A stretch of 34,011 nucleotides of DNA from CAYYJM01 sp964471755 (GCA_964471755.1 CAYYJM010000033.1:1-34011); one strand, 5' to 3'. Positions 1 through 9,260 are shown, counted from the first letter of the stretch. Program-made: numbers and translations. Notes: generated by a model not told the origin, from the letters alone.

Positions 1-3
1 TCT

Positions 4-21
4 CCCCCGGAGTACCGGGGG
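4..21. terminator. GC-rich hairpin at the window edge
   Basis: Seven-base arms CCCCCGG and CCGGGGG enclose an AGTA loop. No T tract follows on the plus strand. It may end a gene lying left of the window or be part of a longer intergenic repeat. The rest of the 199 bases before the first gene holds only a weak 8-bp inverted repeat (55-62 with 83-90). No convincing promoter was found. Confidence 0.3.
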
Positions 22-199
22 CGAGGGAGCCGCTTTCCGTGTAGTCTCTAAGACGGCGGTTCAAGATGGTCACGCCCGGGCGGAACCGCCATCATGAATC
101 ACCCGCGAGGCTTCTCCGGTGAAACAACCTGCTGGCGTCGTGCGCGGATGGGGGGTAGACTGTAGATGAGCCCTCCTCTGATTCCCACCGAGGCCAACC

Positions 200-1447
200 G
201 TGTGGTCCTACTCTCGTTCTTGCCGTGTGGTCGCCGGACTGGCGCTGCTCGCCGTCCTGGGCTGTGATCCCTCGTCGGCCGAGAAGTCCGATGCGAAAAC
301 TCCCCCCGCGCCACTCACGGCACGGGTCCTTCCCGTCGAGCTGGTCCCCTGGCCCACTCTGGTTCGCGTCCAGGGGAGCCTGCAAGCCGACGAGATCGCC
401 ACGCTGTCCTCGCGCGTGGCCGGCCTGGTCGATCACGTCAAGGTCGATCGCGGTGCCGTCGTCAAGCAGGGCGACGTGCTGATCGAACTGCGCCGCGTCG
501 ATTTCGATCTGAAGGTGGCTCAGGCCGAGGCGGCACTCAAGCAGACCCGAGCCCGGCTGGGGTTGCGCGACGGACAGAAGGACGAATCGCTCGATCCGAC
601 CAGCGCTCCACCCGTTCGCGAAGCCCACGCCCAGCTTCAGGAGTCCCTCGGCAAGTACGAACGAGCCCGTGGCCTTCGCGGCACCAGGGCCATCCCGGAG
701 GAGGAGGTCTACACGATCAAGGCGGCGGTCGAGGTCAACCAGGCCCGCTATCAGACCGCCATGAATCTGGTCCGCGAGATGATCGCGACCCTCGCCCAGA
801 ATCGCGTCGAACTGGCCCAGGCCGAGCAGGCCCGCAGCGACAGCGTGGTGCGGGCTCCCTTTGACGGCATCGTCGAGCATCGCCCGACTCCGCCCGGAAC
901 GTACGTCCTGCCCGGCACGCCACTGGTCGTCCTGGTGCGAACCGATCCGCTCCGCTTCACGGCCGGTGTGCCCGAACGCCGAACGCCGTTGATCCATCCG
1001 GGCCAGAAGGTCCTGATCTACCTGGAAGGCCGACCGAAGCCGCTGGAAGGCCCGGTGACGCGACTGAGCCCGGCCCTGGCGATGACCAGCCGATCGCTCA
1101 CCGTCGAGGTGGACGTCCCCAATGCCGGCTCGACCATCCCGGCCAACTACTTCGCCGAGGCGGACATCCTCGTCGATCCGGAAGCGCGGACGATGGCGAT
1201 CCCGCTGACCGCCCTGAACGAGTTCGCCGGCGTCGAGAAGGTCTGGCTCGTCCGCGACGGCCAGGCCATCGAACAGCGCGTGCGAACCGGCCGACGAACG
1301 ACCGAGCGCGTGGAGATTCTCGAAGGACTTCGTCCGGGCGACCAGGTCCTCGCCGAGGCGCGACTGGGACGAGCCGGGCCGGTCCAGCAAGACCGTCAGA
1401 CCGAGCAACAGGCCGACAAGGAGACGACGCGTGCAGTGGCTGGCTGA
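200..1447 (+). CDS. RND efflux periplasmic adaptor (HlyD/MFP family lipoprotein)
   Basis: Predicted membrane-fusion protein linking an inner-membrane RND pump to an outer-membrane channel. The 415-residue product starts at GTG and opens with a lipoprotein signal: basic residues, the hydrophobic stretch VVAGLALLAV, then lipobox L-G-C at about residue 22. A barrel-sandwich half (AGLVDHVKVDRGAVVKQGD, about 75-93) is followed by a helical hairpin rich in A, Q and E (about 105-215). The second lipoyl half (VRAPFDGIVEHRPTPPG) and a beta-barrel/membrane-proximal region follow. This order and length are typical of AcrA/MexA-like adaptors. The last 17 bases overlap the pump gene in another frame, so the two are almost certainly co-transcribed and translationally coupled. 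No TolC-like channel gene lies in the window. The substrate cannot be told from sequence. Confidence 0.9.
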   Translation: MWSYSRSCRVVAGLALLAVLGCDPSSAEKSDAKTPPAPLTARVLPVELVPWPTLVRVQGSLQADEIATLSSRVAGLVDHVKVDRGAVVKQGDVLIELRRVDFDLKVAQAEAALKQTRARLGLRDGQKDESLDPTSAPPVREAHAQLQESLGKYERARGLRGTRAIPEEEVYTIKAAVEVNQARYQTAMNLVREMIATLAQNRVELAQAEQARSDSVVRAPFDGIVEHRPTPPGTYVLPGTPLVVLVRTDPLRFTAGVPERRTPLIHPGQKVLIYLEGRPKPLEGPVTRLSPALAMTSRSLTVEVDVPNAGSTIPANYFAEADILVDPEARTMAIPLTALNEFAGVEKVWLVRDGQAIEQRVRTGRRTTERVEILEGLRPGDQVLAEARLGRAGPVQQDRQTEQQADKETTRAVAG

Positions 1448-4400
1448 AATCTGCATCAAGCGTCCGGTCTTTGCCCTGATGCTGACCATGGCCCTCATCG
1501 TCGCCGGTGGGGCCGCCTATCTGCAACTCGGCATCGACCGACTGCCCAAGCTCGACCTGCCGACCGTCATGGTCCGCACCATCTACCTCGGCGCGACCGC
1601 CGACGAGGTCGAGACGGAAATCTCCCAGCCGCTGGAGGACGCCGTCGCCACGGTGGCCGGCATCGACGAGCTGCGCTCCATCTCCAGCGACGGCCAGTCT
1701 CTGCTGCTGGTGACGTTCAACCTCGATCGACCGATCGACATCGGCACCCAGGACGTTCGCGACGCCATCGGCGGGGTTCTCAATCGGCTGCCGCCCGGAG
1801 TCGATCCGCCGGTGGTCCGCAAGCGTGACACCGACTCGTCACCCGTGATGACGCTGGCCGTCTCCGGGCCGCGTGAGCCGCGCGAGCTGTATCAGTTCGC
1901 CGAGCGCTACGTGAAGAACGTCATCGAGTCGGCTCCAGGCGTCGGCGAGGCCCTCGTCATGGGGACCACGGATCGGGCCGTCCTGGTCAACATCGAGACG
2001 CGACGACTGGCGGCGTACGGCCTGTCGATCATGCAGGTTCGCGAGGCCCTGGCTCGACAGAACGCCCAGATTCCGGGCGGCCGGGTCGAACTTGGCCGGC
2101 GTGAACTCGGTCTGCGAACACCGGGCCGGTTCATCAATCCGCGCGACTTCCTCAACCTCGTCGTCGCGACCAACAACGGATCGCCGGTTCGACTGCGCGA
2201 CCTGGGCGACGTGGTCGATGGCCAGAAGGAGGTTCGCAATCTTGCCCGCCTCGATGGTCAGCCGGCCGTCGTCGTCGAGATCCAGCGCCAGTCCGGGGCG
2301 AACACGGTCGAGGTGATCGCCGGCGTCAAGGCTCGGCTCGACCAGGCCCGGGCGCTGCTCCCGGCGGACGTGCAGCTCGATGTCATTCAGGACCAGTCGC
2401 GTTACATCGAGGCCTCGCTGCACGAGGTGCAGTTTCACCTGATCACCGGCAGCATCCTGGCGAGCATCGTCGTGCTGCTGTTCATGCGGTCCTGGCGTTC
2501 GACGTTCATCGCCGCGGTCGCCATCCCGGCCTCGATCATCGCGACGTTCGCGTTCATGCGTTTCCTCGGCTTCACGCTCAACAACGTGACGATGCTGGCT
2601 CTGGTCCTGATGGTCGGTGTCGTCATCGACGACGCCATCGTGGTGCTGGAGAACGTCTTTCACTGCATCGAAGAGAAGGGCATGGACCCGATCCAGGCCG
2701 GCATCGAGGGCACGCGCGAGATCGGTCTGGCCGTGCTGGCCACAACGCTGTCTCTGGTCGTCGTCTTCCTGCCGGTGTCGTTTCTGTCAAGCATCACGGG
2801 CCGGCTGCTCTACGAGTTCGGCATCACGGCGAGCGTGGCGATCATGGTGTCGATGCTGGTGAGCTTCTCGCTGACGCCGATGATGTGTTCGCGGCTGCTC
2901 CGGCCGGCGAAGAAGACGCCACACGCCAACCCCGACGAGGTGCCGGCCTCGCGCAAGGGCTTCTATCACTGGATCGAGGTCGGCTACGACTGGTGTCTGC
3001 GCGGAGCACTCCGCTTCCGCTGGGTCGTTCTCGTTCTGTGCCTCGTCGTCATCGCGGCGAACTGGCCGCTGTACCATTTCGTCCGCCAGGACTACATCCC
3101 GACCAACGTCGATGAGGGTGAATTCGAGGTCAGCGTTACCGCGCCGGAAGGGATCTCGATGCCGGCCATGGACGAGGCGATGCTCGCCGTCGAACGCGAA
3201 ATCCTGGACATTCCGGGGATCGTCCACGTTCTCTCGACCGTCGGCTCCGGTCTGGGCCGGATCAACAGCGGTCGGATGTACGTCCGGCTGGAAGACTTCC
3301 CGGTGCGGACGTTCTCGCTGGAGCGTCTCATCGGCGCGACGCTGCGCGGCGACCCGATCGCGGCCTTCCGCAACAACTACAACCAGCGCGACAAGATGAA
3401 CGAGATCCGCGCGCGGATGAAGAAGTTCGCCGACCTGCGCGTCTCGGTGCGGAACCAGACCTCGCTGCGTCAGGGGGCTCCGGTGGACATCGACTTCGTC
3501 ATCACCGGGCCGGAACTGGTCGAACTGGCGCGCTACGCCGAGGAACTGCGTCAGGCCCTGAGCAAGACCGAGGGCATCGTCGATACGGACACGACGCTGC
3601 GGCTGAACAGCCCCGAACTGGTCGTCCACATCGACCGCGAGCGGGCCGCCTCGCTCGGCGTGGACGTGCGCGAGATCGCCGAGACGCTCCGCGTCGCCGT
3701 CGGCGGTGACGATCGAGTGTCACGCTACCGCGATGCTCGCCTGGACGATGTCTTCGATGTCGAGTTGCGTCTGACCGGCATCGACCGGAGCAGTGCCCAG
3801 GCGATCGGGCAGCTGTACGTCCGGGCGAACGTCGATGGCGAGCAGACGCCAACGCGGTTGGATAATCTGGTGCGTTTCAAGCCGTCGCTGACGCCGGCCC
3901 GGATCGACCGGGTGGACCGCCAGCGGATGGCGGCCGTTCGGGCGAACATCACCAGCGGCTACGCTCTGGCCGACCGCCTTGAGGTGGTGCATCAGAAGGC
4001 GGCGGAACTGGGGATGCCGCCGGCGTACAGCACGCGCGTCTTCGGTCGAGGCCGGGAGCTGGAGCGGACGTTCCACGATTTCGGCATGACGTTCATCCTG
4101 TCGTTTCTGTTCATGTACATCATCCTGGCGGCGCAGTTCGAGCATCTGGTACATCCGCTGACGATCCTGTTCTCGCTGCCGCTGGCGGTGCCGTTCGGTC
4201 TGATCGCCCTGTGGCTCGGTGGTGAGTCGCTGAACCTCTACTCGGCGGTGGGCATTCTCGTTCTCTTCGGCGTCATCAAGAAGGCGTCCATTCTCCAGGT
4301 CGATCACACGAACCAGCTGCGAGCGCGGGGTCTGCCCCGGCTGGAGGCGATCCTGCAAGGCAACCGCGATCGTCTGCGGCCGATCCTGATGACGACGGTG

Positions 4401-4685
4401 GCGTTCGTGGCCGGCATGCTGCCGCTGCTGATGGGCACGGGTCCGGGAGCGGAGGAACGACGGTCGATCGCGGTGCTGGCCGCCGGTGGTCAGACGTTAT
4501 CCCTGCTCCTGACGCTGGTGGTGGTGCCGGTGGTCTACACCTTCCTCGACGATTTCGGGATGTGGATCATGCGGCGGAAGGTGGTCGAGCCGGAGGAGAC
4601 GCCAGCGCTGGTCGAGGCGGTGACGGTCCCGCCGGAGCGAAACGGCGAGACGAGCGTCAGCGAACGCAAGGCGTCGGTGTCGTGA
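1431..4685 (+). CDS. RND efflux pump, inner-membrane permease (AcrB/MexB type)
   Basis: Proton-driven trimeric efflux transporter of the hydrophobe/amphiphile family. The 1084-residue length fits AcrB homologues. The start is GTG, preceded by AAGGAG inside the adaptor gene; the N-terminus IKRPVFALMLTMALIVAGG is the usual first membrane helix. The first porter loop has the family pattern PTVMVRTIYLGATADEVE. The proton-relay helix carries GVVIDDAIVVLENV with its paired aspartates near residue 400. The second half repeats the fold (PLAVPFGLIALWLGGES and GVIKKASILQVDH), with the Lys that replaces the Asp pair. The tail after the last helix is short and charged. The gene runs toward a two-component system on the opposite strand, which makes regulation by that system plausible but unproven. 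Confidence 0.95.
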   Translation: MQWLAEICIKRPVFALMLTMALIVAGGAAYLQLGIDRLPKLDLPTVMVRTIYLGATADEVETEISQPLEDAVATVAGIDELRSISSDGQSLLLVTFNLDRPIDIGTQDVRDAIGGVLNRLPPGVDPPVVRKRDTDSSPVMTLAVSGPREPRELYQFAERYVKNVIESAPGVGEALVMGTTDRAVLVNIETRRLAAYGLSIMQVREALARQNAQIPGGRVELGRRELGLRTPGRFINPRDFLNLVVATNNGSPVRLRDLGDVVDGQKEVRNLARLDGQPAVVVEIQRQSGANTVEVIAGVKARLDQARALLPADVQLDVIQDQSRYIEASLHEVQFHLITGSILASIVVLLFMRSWRSTFIAAVAIPASIIATFAFMRFLGFTLNNVTMLALVLMVGVVIDDAIVVLENVFHCIEEKGMDPIQAGIEGTREIGLAVLATTLSLVVVFLPVSFLSSITGRLLYEFGITASVAIMVSMLVSFSLTPMMCSRLLRPAKKTPHANPDEVPASRKGFYHWIEVGYDWCLRGALRFRWVVLVLCLVVIAANWPLYHFVRQDYIPTNVDEGEFEVSVTAPEGISMPAMDEAMLAVEREILDIPGIVHVLSTVGSGLGRINSGRMYVRLEDFPVRTFSLERLIGATLRGDPIAAFRNNYNQRDKMNEIRARMKKFADLRVSVRNQTSLRQGAPVDIDFVITGPELVELARYAEELRQALSKTEGIVDTDTTLRLNSPELVVHIDRERAASLGVDVREIAETLRVAVGGDDRVSRYRDARLDDVFDVELRLTGIDRSSAQAIGQLYVRANVDGEQTPTRLDNLVRFKPSLTPARIDRVDRQRMAAVRANITSGYALADRLEVVHQKAAELGMPPAYSTRVFGRGRELERTFHDFGMTFILSFLFMYIILAAQFEHLVHPLTILFSLPLAVPFGLIALWLGGESLNLYSAVGILVLFGVIKKASILQVDHTNQLRARGLPRLEAILQGNRDRLRPILMTTVAFVAGMLPLLMGTGPGAEERRSIAVLAAGGQTLSLLLTLVVVPVVYTFLDDFGMWIMRRKVVEPEETPALVEAVTVPPERNGETSVSERKASVS

Positions 4686-4701
4686 GCCCGGGGGAGCGGT
4701 C

Positions 4702-4858
4702 ATCAGAGCCGCGCACGCAGCGAGGCCGCAGGCCGAGCGAAGTAAGCGCACCGCGACCTGCACAACAGGGCGGAGAGCGCGCACCACCGCCTGCACGTCC
4801 GGGCCCTGGTGCGCTTACTTCGCTCGGCCTGCGGCCTCGCTGCGTGCGCGGCTCTGAT
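4702..4858. repeat. Perfect 51-bp inverted repeat between convergent genes
   Basis: Arms 4702-4752 and 4808-4858 are exact reverse complements over 51 bases, with a 55-base spacer. The arm begins ATCAGAGCCGCGCACG and ends AAGTAAGCGCACC. It starts 16 bases after the RND pump stop. The right arm contains the stop codon and the last 14 or so codons of the opposing histidine kinase. Transcribed from either side it would form a very stable stem, so it could act as a bidirectional terminator. The length and perfection of the arms suggest a mobile palindromic element rather than a simple terminator. No transposase is present and no second copy was seen in the window. Confidence 0.85.
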
Positions 4859-6233
4859 CGGCTGCGCAACCGACCCCCGGCAGCCGCAAGGTGAAGCAGG
4901 TGCCGTGGCCGAGTTCGCTGGCCACTTCGACGGTCCCGCCCAGGACGCGAGCGATCCGGCTGACCACCGACAGACCCAGGCCCGACCCCGGTCGGCCCGA
5001 TCGTCGGGCGGCGTCGGAGCGAAAGAACGGCTCGAACAACCGGGGCAACTCCTCCTCGGCGATGCCCCAGCCCTGATCCTCCACGCGCAGCAGAATCGAA
5101 TCGTCGCCGGTCGATACGCTGACGGTGACCGGGGTGCCCGCCGTGCCGTACTTCAAGGCGTTCTCCACCAGGGCATCGAGTGCCTGAGCAAGCAGGGTCG
5201 GGTGCGTCTCCATCGCAACGATCCCGGGCGGAATCGGCTCCAGATGCAGGTCGGCCGAGCGCGGATGACTGGCCCAGCGTTTCAGCTGCGCGGGCAGCCA
5301 GTGGGACAGTTCGATCTGCTGCACCGCAGGCGGCGCGGCGTCGGCATCCGAGCGCGCCAGGAACAGCAGCGCCTCGACCACCTGACGCAGTCGTTCGCCC
5401 TCGGCGGCGACCGCGCCGAGAACCCGGACGTATTCCTCGCCCGTCCGCTGACGACGACAGGCCACCTCCACCTGACCGAGCAGGGCCGCCAGCGGCGTCC
5501 GCAGCTGGTGCGACGCCTCGGCCGTGAAGCGACGCTGCCGCTCGAACGCTTCTTCGAGCCGATCCAGAACGCCATTGAACGCCGCACAGAGGCGGCTCAG
5601 TTCGTCGTTGGTCCCTGGATCGGGAAGACGAGCGGACATCGTGCCGGCGGTCACGCCATCGGCCGCCTCGGCAAGCCGACGCAACGGGGCCAGGGCCCGC
5701 AGGTAGAGCCAGCCCGCCAGGGCGGCCACGGCACACCAGACAACGCCGGACAGGATCGCCAGGTTGGCCGCCAGGCCATTCAGCGTCTCCTCCATCGGGG
5801 CAAGCGGCACTCCCACTGCCACGATCAGGGCCGGGTAATGACCGCGCTGAGTCTTCTGGGAAGCCGTACCGACTGGCGCGAACCGTCGCGACGCGGTACG
5901 CCAGCCGTCGTGATTGTGCGGCTTGCCGACGTCGGTCGCGGTCGCCGGAAGACCAGCGATGGCCGACCGGGCCACGACGACGCCGTTCGGCGCGACGACC
6001 GCCCAGCGAACCTCCCCGGTCGCCAGAGGGTGATCGTCCGGCGGATCCCATTCGACGACGTCATCATCGACCTCCACGGCCGATTCGAGAACGTCGAGGG
6101 CGGCCGTCAACTGATGGTCCGCGTCGGCGTAGAGGTGCTGGCTCATCATGGCGTGCAGGGCCAGCGAGAAGCCGGCCAGGACCACGGCCAGAACCGCCAG
6201 CGAGAGGATGGCCAGACGTGCGGTCAGACTCAT
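4815..6233 (-). CDS. Two-component sensor histidine kinase
   Basis: Membrane sensor kinase of 472 residues that should phosphorylate the regulator encoded just upstream. Helix 1 spans about 8-28 and helix 2 about 155-178, enclosing a periplasmic sensor of about 125 residues. A HAMP linker follows (about 178-230). The HisKA box ASHQLRTPLAALLGQV has phospho-acceptor His242. The ATPase domain has the N box LVENALKYG (Asn358), G1 box EDQGWGI and G2 box GSGLGLSVV. The ATG start overlaps the regulator stop as ATGA, showing translational coupling. The family is that of QseC/CusS/TctE-like kinases. Residues from about 459 to the end (SRARSEAAGRAK) are encoded by an arm of the inverted repeat, so the C-terminus was probably altered when that repeat arrived. 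The signal sensed is unknown. Confidence 0.92.
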   Translation of the reverse strand: MSLTARLAILSLAVLAVVLAGFSLALHAMMSQHLYADADHQLTAALDVLESAVEVDDDVVEWDPPDDHPLATGEVRWAVVAPNGVVVARSAIAGLPATATDVGKPHNHDGWRTASRRFAPVGTASQKTQRGHYPALIVAVGVPLAPMEETLNGLAANLAILSGVVWCAVAALAGWLYLRALAPLRRLAEAADGVTAGTMSARLPDPGTNDELSRLCAAFNGVLDRLEEAFERQRRFTAEASHQLRTPLAALLGQVEVACRRQRTGEEYVRVLGAVAAEGERLRQVVEALLFLARSDADAAPPAVQQIELSHWLPAQLKRWASHPRSADLHLEPIPPGIVAMETHPTLLAQALDALVENALKYGTAGTPVTVSVSTGDDSILLRVEDQGWGIAEEELPRLFEPFFRSDAARRSGRPGSGLGLSVVSRIARVLGGTVEVASELGHGTCFTLRLPGVGCAADQSRARSEAAGRAK

Positions 6234-6934
6234 GACATCGTCTCCTCGTCCTCGTCGGGCTGGCGCAGGACGTAGCCCCGACCCCGGAGCGTCTGAATCA
6301 GACGGGGGCCATGCGCCTCCAGTTTCTTTCGCAGCTCCATGATGTGGACCTCGAGCGTGTTCGACAGGCCATCGTAGTTCTCGTCCCAGACCTGCTCATA
6401 GATTCGGGCGCGGGACAGGACATGGCCGGGGTGGCGCAGGAAGTACACCAGCAGGGCCTGCTCGCGGGCGGTCAGGCCGAGCGGTCGGCCAGCCCGTGTG
6501 GCGCGGTGTGTCGCCAGGTCCACCTCGACATCCGCGAACGTCACGACGGTGCCTGCGCCCGCACCCGCATCCCGCCGCCGAACCTGGGCGCGAACCCGAG
6601 CCAGCAGTTCCTCGAACGAGAACGGTTTGCACAGGTAGTCATCGGCTCCCCCGTTCAGGCCGACCACGCGGTCGGAGACGGAGTCGCGCGCGGTCAGGAA
6701 CAGGACCGGCGTGAGGCGATCGGTGGCGCGGAACTGACGCAGCAGCTCCAGACCATCCATGCCGGGGAGCCACCAGTCCAGCAGGATCAGATCCCAGCCG
6801 CCGGCGGTCAGAGCCGCCCGGCCGGATGGGCCGTCGGCGGCATGTTCGACGGTGAAGCCTTCCTCCCGCAGTCCACGCACCAGGAAGTCGGCCAGGTTCG
6901 GTTCGTCCTCGATCACCAGGATGCGAATGCCCAT
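6230..6934 (-). CDS. OmpR/PhoB-family response regulator
   Basis: DNA-binding regulator of 234 residues. The receiver domain occupies about 1-115, with acidic pocket ED at 9-10, phospho-acceptor Asp53 in LILLDWWLPGMDG, the switch Thr in LFLTARD and Lys in CKPFSFEELL. A winged-helix output domain follows (about 130-227): LGLTAREQALLVYFLRHPG, then a recognition region in NTLEVHIMELRKKLE and the wing RGRGYVLR. The gene precedes its cognate kinase with a 4-bp overlap. A purine-rich GAGGGC lies about 9 bases before the ATG. Orientation toward the RND operon suggests, without proving, that efflux genes are a target. Confidence 0.93.
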   Translation of the reverse strand: MGIRILVIEDEPNLADFLVRGLREEGFTVEHAADGPSGRAALTAGGWDLILLDWWLPGMDGLELLRQFRATDRLTPVLFLTARDSVSDRVVGLNGGADDYLCKPFSFEELLARVRAQVRRRDAGAGAGTVVTFADVEVDLATHRATRAGRPLGLTAREQALLVYFLRHPGHVLSRARIYEQVWDENYDGLSNTLEVHIMELRKKLEAHGPRLIQTLRGRGYVLRQPDEDEETMS

Positions 6935-7049
6935 GATTTCTGCCCTCGTTCGCTCCGCCTTCTGCCTGAATTCTAACGCTCCTTCGGGGGTCGGTTGGAA
7001 GATGAAGGGGAACTTATGTTCGCCTCACGGTGGTTTTACCCAGCCCCGG

Positions 7050-7055
7050 CATAAT
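7050..7055 (+). promoter_or_regulatory. Possible -10 element upstream of the small membrane gene
   Basis: CATAAT matches the sigma-70 -10 consensus at five of six bases and lies 33 bases before the ATG at 7089. No good -35 hexamer is found at 16-18 bases. Confidence 0.22.
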
Positions 7056-7088
7056 GCCAGAGTCCGATACCGAAAGGGAGAAACGACC

Positions 7089-7433
7089 ATGCATACCGTG
7101 AAGACGAACAAGACGAACCGTGATCGGGGAGCCAACGGTGTGGCGGCGTTCGTCGTCGTGGCTGCCGTGAGTCTCGTGAGTCTCCTCGTGCTGGTGTTCC
7201 AGGGAACCGAGGCAGTCTCCAGCCATCAGAAGCTCATGTACACCGTGTGGGGCATCGCCTGCACCGTGGGACTGGGCCTGACGGCCCTGGCAGTGACCGC
7301 AGAGACCAGCGCACCGATCGGCGGCCGACGCTCGCCGCAGCCGCTCGCCCCGGAGACCACGCGGCTGCCCGTTCGCACTCGACGCGAACGCATCGGCCTG
7401 AGCGTGGAGAGGCCGACCCAGGTGAGCCTGTGA
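7089..7433 (+). CDS. Small two-helix membrane protein, unknown function
   Basis: The product has 114 residues and I do not recognise the family. The chosen ATG follows GAAAGGGAG at good spacing; the frame is open further upstream but has no ribosome site there. Two hydrophobic helices are clear: about 19-38 (VAAFVVVAAVSLVSLLVLVF) and about 50-71 (MYTVWGIACTVGLGLTALAV). A 20-residue N-terminal basic/Asn-rich stretch precedes them. A proline- and arginine-rich tail (PLAPETTRLPVRTRRERIG) follows and is probably cytoplasmic. The gene stands alone on this strand and converges with hemE, stop to stop, with 11 bases between. Nothing in the context indicates a role. Confidence 0.7.
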   Translation: MHTVKTNKTNRDRGANGVAAFVVVAAVSLVSLLVLVFQGTEAVSSHQKLMYTVWGIACTVGLGLTALAVTAETSAPIGGRRSPQPLAPETTRLPVRTRRERIGLSVERPTQVSL

Positions 7434-7444
7434 GGAACGCCGCG

Positions 7445-8470
7445 CTACCCGGCGAGGCCGCGGCGCACCGTATCGACGTAGGCCCGAAAGTTCTCGACCG
7501 GGGTGGTCCGATCGACGCCGTGGTTCAGGTTGACGATGTGCTGGTGACCACCGCCCGCCCGCAGGCAGGCTTCCGTCGCGGCGATGACCTGCTCAATCGT
7601 GCCGCCACGAAGAATCTCCTCATCAACGTTGCCCTGGAAGATCAGACGCGGATAATCGCGTCGGGCGGCCGCCAGGTCGTGGCTGGTGCCCAGGCTGATG
7701 ATGTCGGCTCCGCTCGTGCAGAGCAGATCGAAGTACGGCCCCTCCTTGACGAAGAGAATCCGCGGGATGCCGGCCGCCGTGGCGAAGATTTCGCCGTGCT
7801 GCGGCTGGCACCAGCGCAGGTACTCTTCACGGGTCAGCAGGCCGGCCCAGGAGTCGAAGAGCTGGTAGACGTCGGCCCCGGCCGCGATCAGCGTCTGAAG
7901 GAAGTAGCCCGTCGCAGTGGTGAGGCGGTCGAGCAGTCGGTTCCAGACCTCGGGCTGCTCGGCCGCGAAGCGTCGGGTCGCGTCCACGTCCTTGCCGGTG
8001 CCGATGCAGTAGGTCGCGACGGTGTACGGAGCCCCGGCGAAGACCAGCACCGGCAGGGTTCCGGCCAACTCACGCTTTACCGTGGCGAGCAGATCGAGCA
8101 GATGGCGAAATCGCTCCGGATCGGGTCGAACATCGAGCCGTTCGACGTCGGCGAGGGTCCGCACTGGCCAGTCCGGGACCGGACCGATGGACGGCTGAAG
8201 CGTGTAGGGCTGCCCCATCGCCACGGGCAGGCTGGTGATGTCGTAGAAGAGGATGATGCCATCGACGCCGAACCGTCGTGGCAACAGTGATGCCTGGGCG
8301 GCCAGTTCGACGTTCTCGGAGAACTCGTAGAAGGTGAGGCCCTGACGGAGCCGATTGAACTCCGGGTCCCATCGGCCGGCCTGGCGCATGGCCCAGACCG
8401 GCGGCCGTTCGACGACCTCGCCACGAGCGGCCCGGACGAGCAGGGGAGCGGAGGGAACGGCAGGACTCAT
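7445..8470 (-). CDS. hemE: Uroporphyrinogen decarboxylase
   Basis: Haem pathway enzyme that removes four carboxyl groups from uroporphyrinogen III to give coproporphyrinogen III in the cytoplasm. The product has 341 residues, the usual family length. The signature PPVWAMRQAGR is at 23-33. The conserved Asp of the active site appears in ILFYDITS (Asp77), followed by LPVAMGQPY. Other family blocks are VLVFAGAPYTVATYCIG, DVYQLFDSWAGLL and the C-terminal LNHGVDRTTPVENFRAYVD. The frame stays open for another 28 codons upstream, but the ATG at 8470 puts the signature at the normal distance and leaves a 40-base gap after ubiE. It is probably co-transcribed with ubiE. Confidence 0.95.
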   Translation of the reverse strand: MSPAVPSAPLLVRAARGEVVERPPVWAMRQAGRWDPEFNRLRQGLTFYEFSENVELAAQASLLPRRFGVDGIILFYDITSLPVAMGQPYTLQPSIGPVPDWPVRTLADVERLDVRPDPERFRHLLDLLATVKRELAGTLPVLVFAGAPYTVATYCIGTGKDVDATRRFAAEQPEVWNRLLDRLTTATGYFLQTLIAAGADVYQLFDSWAGLLTREEYLRWCQPQHGEIFATAAGIPRILFVKEGPYFDLLCTSGADIISLGTSHDLAAARRDYPRLIFQGNVDEEILRGGTIEQVIAATEACLRAGGGHQHIVNLNHGVDRTTPVENFRAYVDTVRRGLAG

Positions 8471-8510
8471 GACGGCAGCTCTCACGGAGGGTCGGGCGGA
8501 CTCCGCTATC

Positions 8511-9260
8511 CTACGGGCTGGTCGGCCCGCCCGCCACCGTCTTCGTGCCGACATACAGCGTGGCGATGCCGAACGTCATCGGCCAGTATTTCACGTCGGT
8601 CAGGTCGTGCTGCCGCAGTTTCTCGGCCAGCGCTTCGCCGTCGGGGAACTCCAGCACGCTGGCCGGCAGATAGCGGTAGGCGTCGTCCTCGCTGCGGGAG
8701 ACCAGTTGGCCGATCGTCGGTAGAACGCGCTTGAAGTAGAAGCCGTACAGGCCGCCGAAGAACCAGTTGCGTGGTCGGGAGAACTCCAGGATGGCGACCC
8801 GACCGCCCGGCCGGGTCACGCGCGTCATCTCGGCCAGGCCGCGATCCGTGTCGGTCACGTTGCGCAGGCCGAACGCGACGGTGGTCAACTGGAACGTGTC
8901 GGAGGGAAAGGGCAGATGCTGGGTGTCGGCCTCCAGATAGTGGATCCGCTGGTCGCATTTGGCCTGGACGGTCTTTTTCTGAGCTCGCACCAGCATGGGC
9001 CGACAGAAATCGGTCGCCCAGATGGGCAACTTGCCGCCACAGGCGCGATCGTAGGCCAGGGCCAGATCGCCGGTGCCGGTGCAGACGTCGAGGATTGGTC
9101 CGTCGTCCATCGGTGGGACGAGTTTTGTCGTCCGTCGCCGCCAGTAGCGATCGATGTTGAGGCTGAGCAAGTGGTTGAGGAAATCGTAGACCGGGGCGAT
9201 GGAGCCGAACATGCCGCGAATGCGGGCCTCGCGTTTATCGACCGGGGTGGTAGTGGCCAT
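8511..9260 (-). CDS. ubiE: Demethylmenaquinone/ubiquinone methyltransferase
   Basis: SAM-dependent C-methyltransferase of the UbiE/MenG family, 249 residues, acting in the last steps of menaquinone (or ubiquinone) synthesis. The N-terminal block VRGMF-like (IRGMFGSIAPVYDFLNHLLS, 14-33) is the family signature. Motif I DVCTGTGDLAL (about 58-68) binds SAM. The second signature is seen in AFGLRNVTDTDRGL, followed by PGGRVAILEFSRP. The ATG at 9260 follows AGGAG at 8 bases; upstream in-frame codons lack a ribosome site and do not resemble the family. Planctomycetes use menaquinone, so menG is an equally good name. Confidence 0.94.
   Translation of the reverse strand: MATTTPVDKREARIRGMFGSIAPVYDFLNHLLSLNIDRYWRRRTTKLVPPMDDGPILDVCTGTGDLALAYDRACGGKLPIWATDFCRPMLVRAQKKTVQAKCDQRIHYLEADTQHLPFPSDTFQLTTVAFGLRNVTDTDRGLAEMTRVTRPGGRVAILEFSRPRNWFFGGLYGFYFKRVLPTIGQLVSRSEDDAYRYLPASVLEFPDGEALAEKLRQHDLTDVKYWPMTFGIATLYVGTKTVAGGPTSP

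Noticed and set aside
92..1498. A 468-codon minus-strand frame across the efflux adaptor
   Set aside because: It is antisense to a gene with clear lipobox and adaptor motifs, and has no ribosome site or recognisable domain.
4809..6275. A long plus-strand frame opposite the histidine kinase
   Set aside because: The kinase motifs on the minus strand are unambiguous; the plus-strand product is low-complexity and unlike any family.
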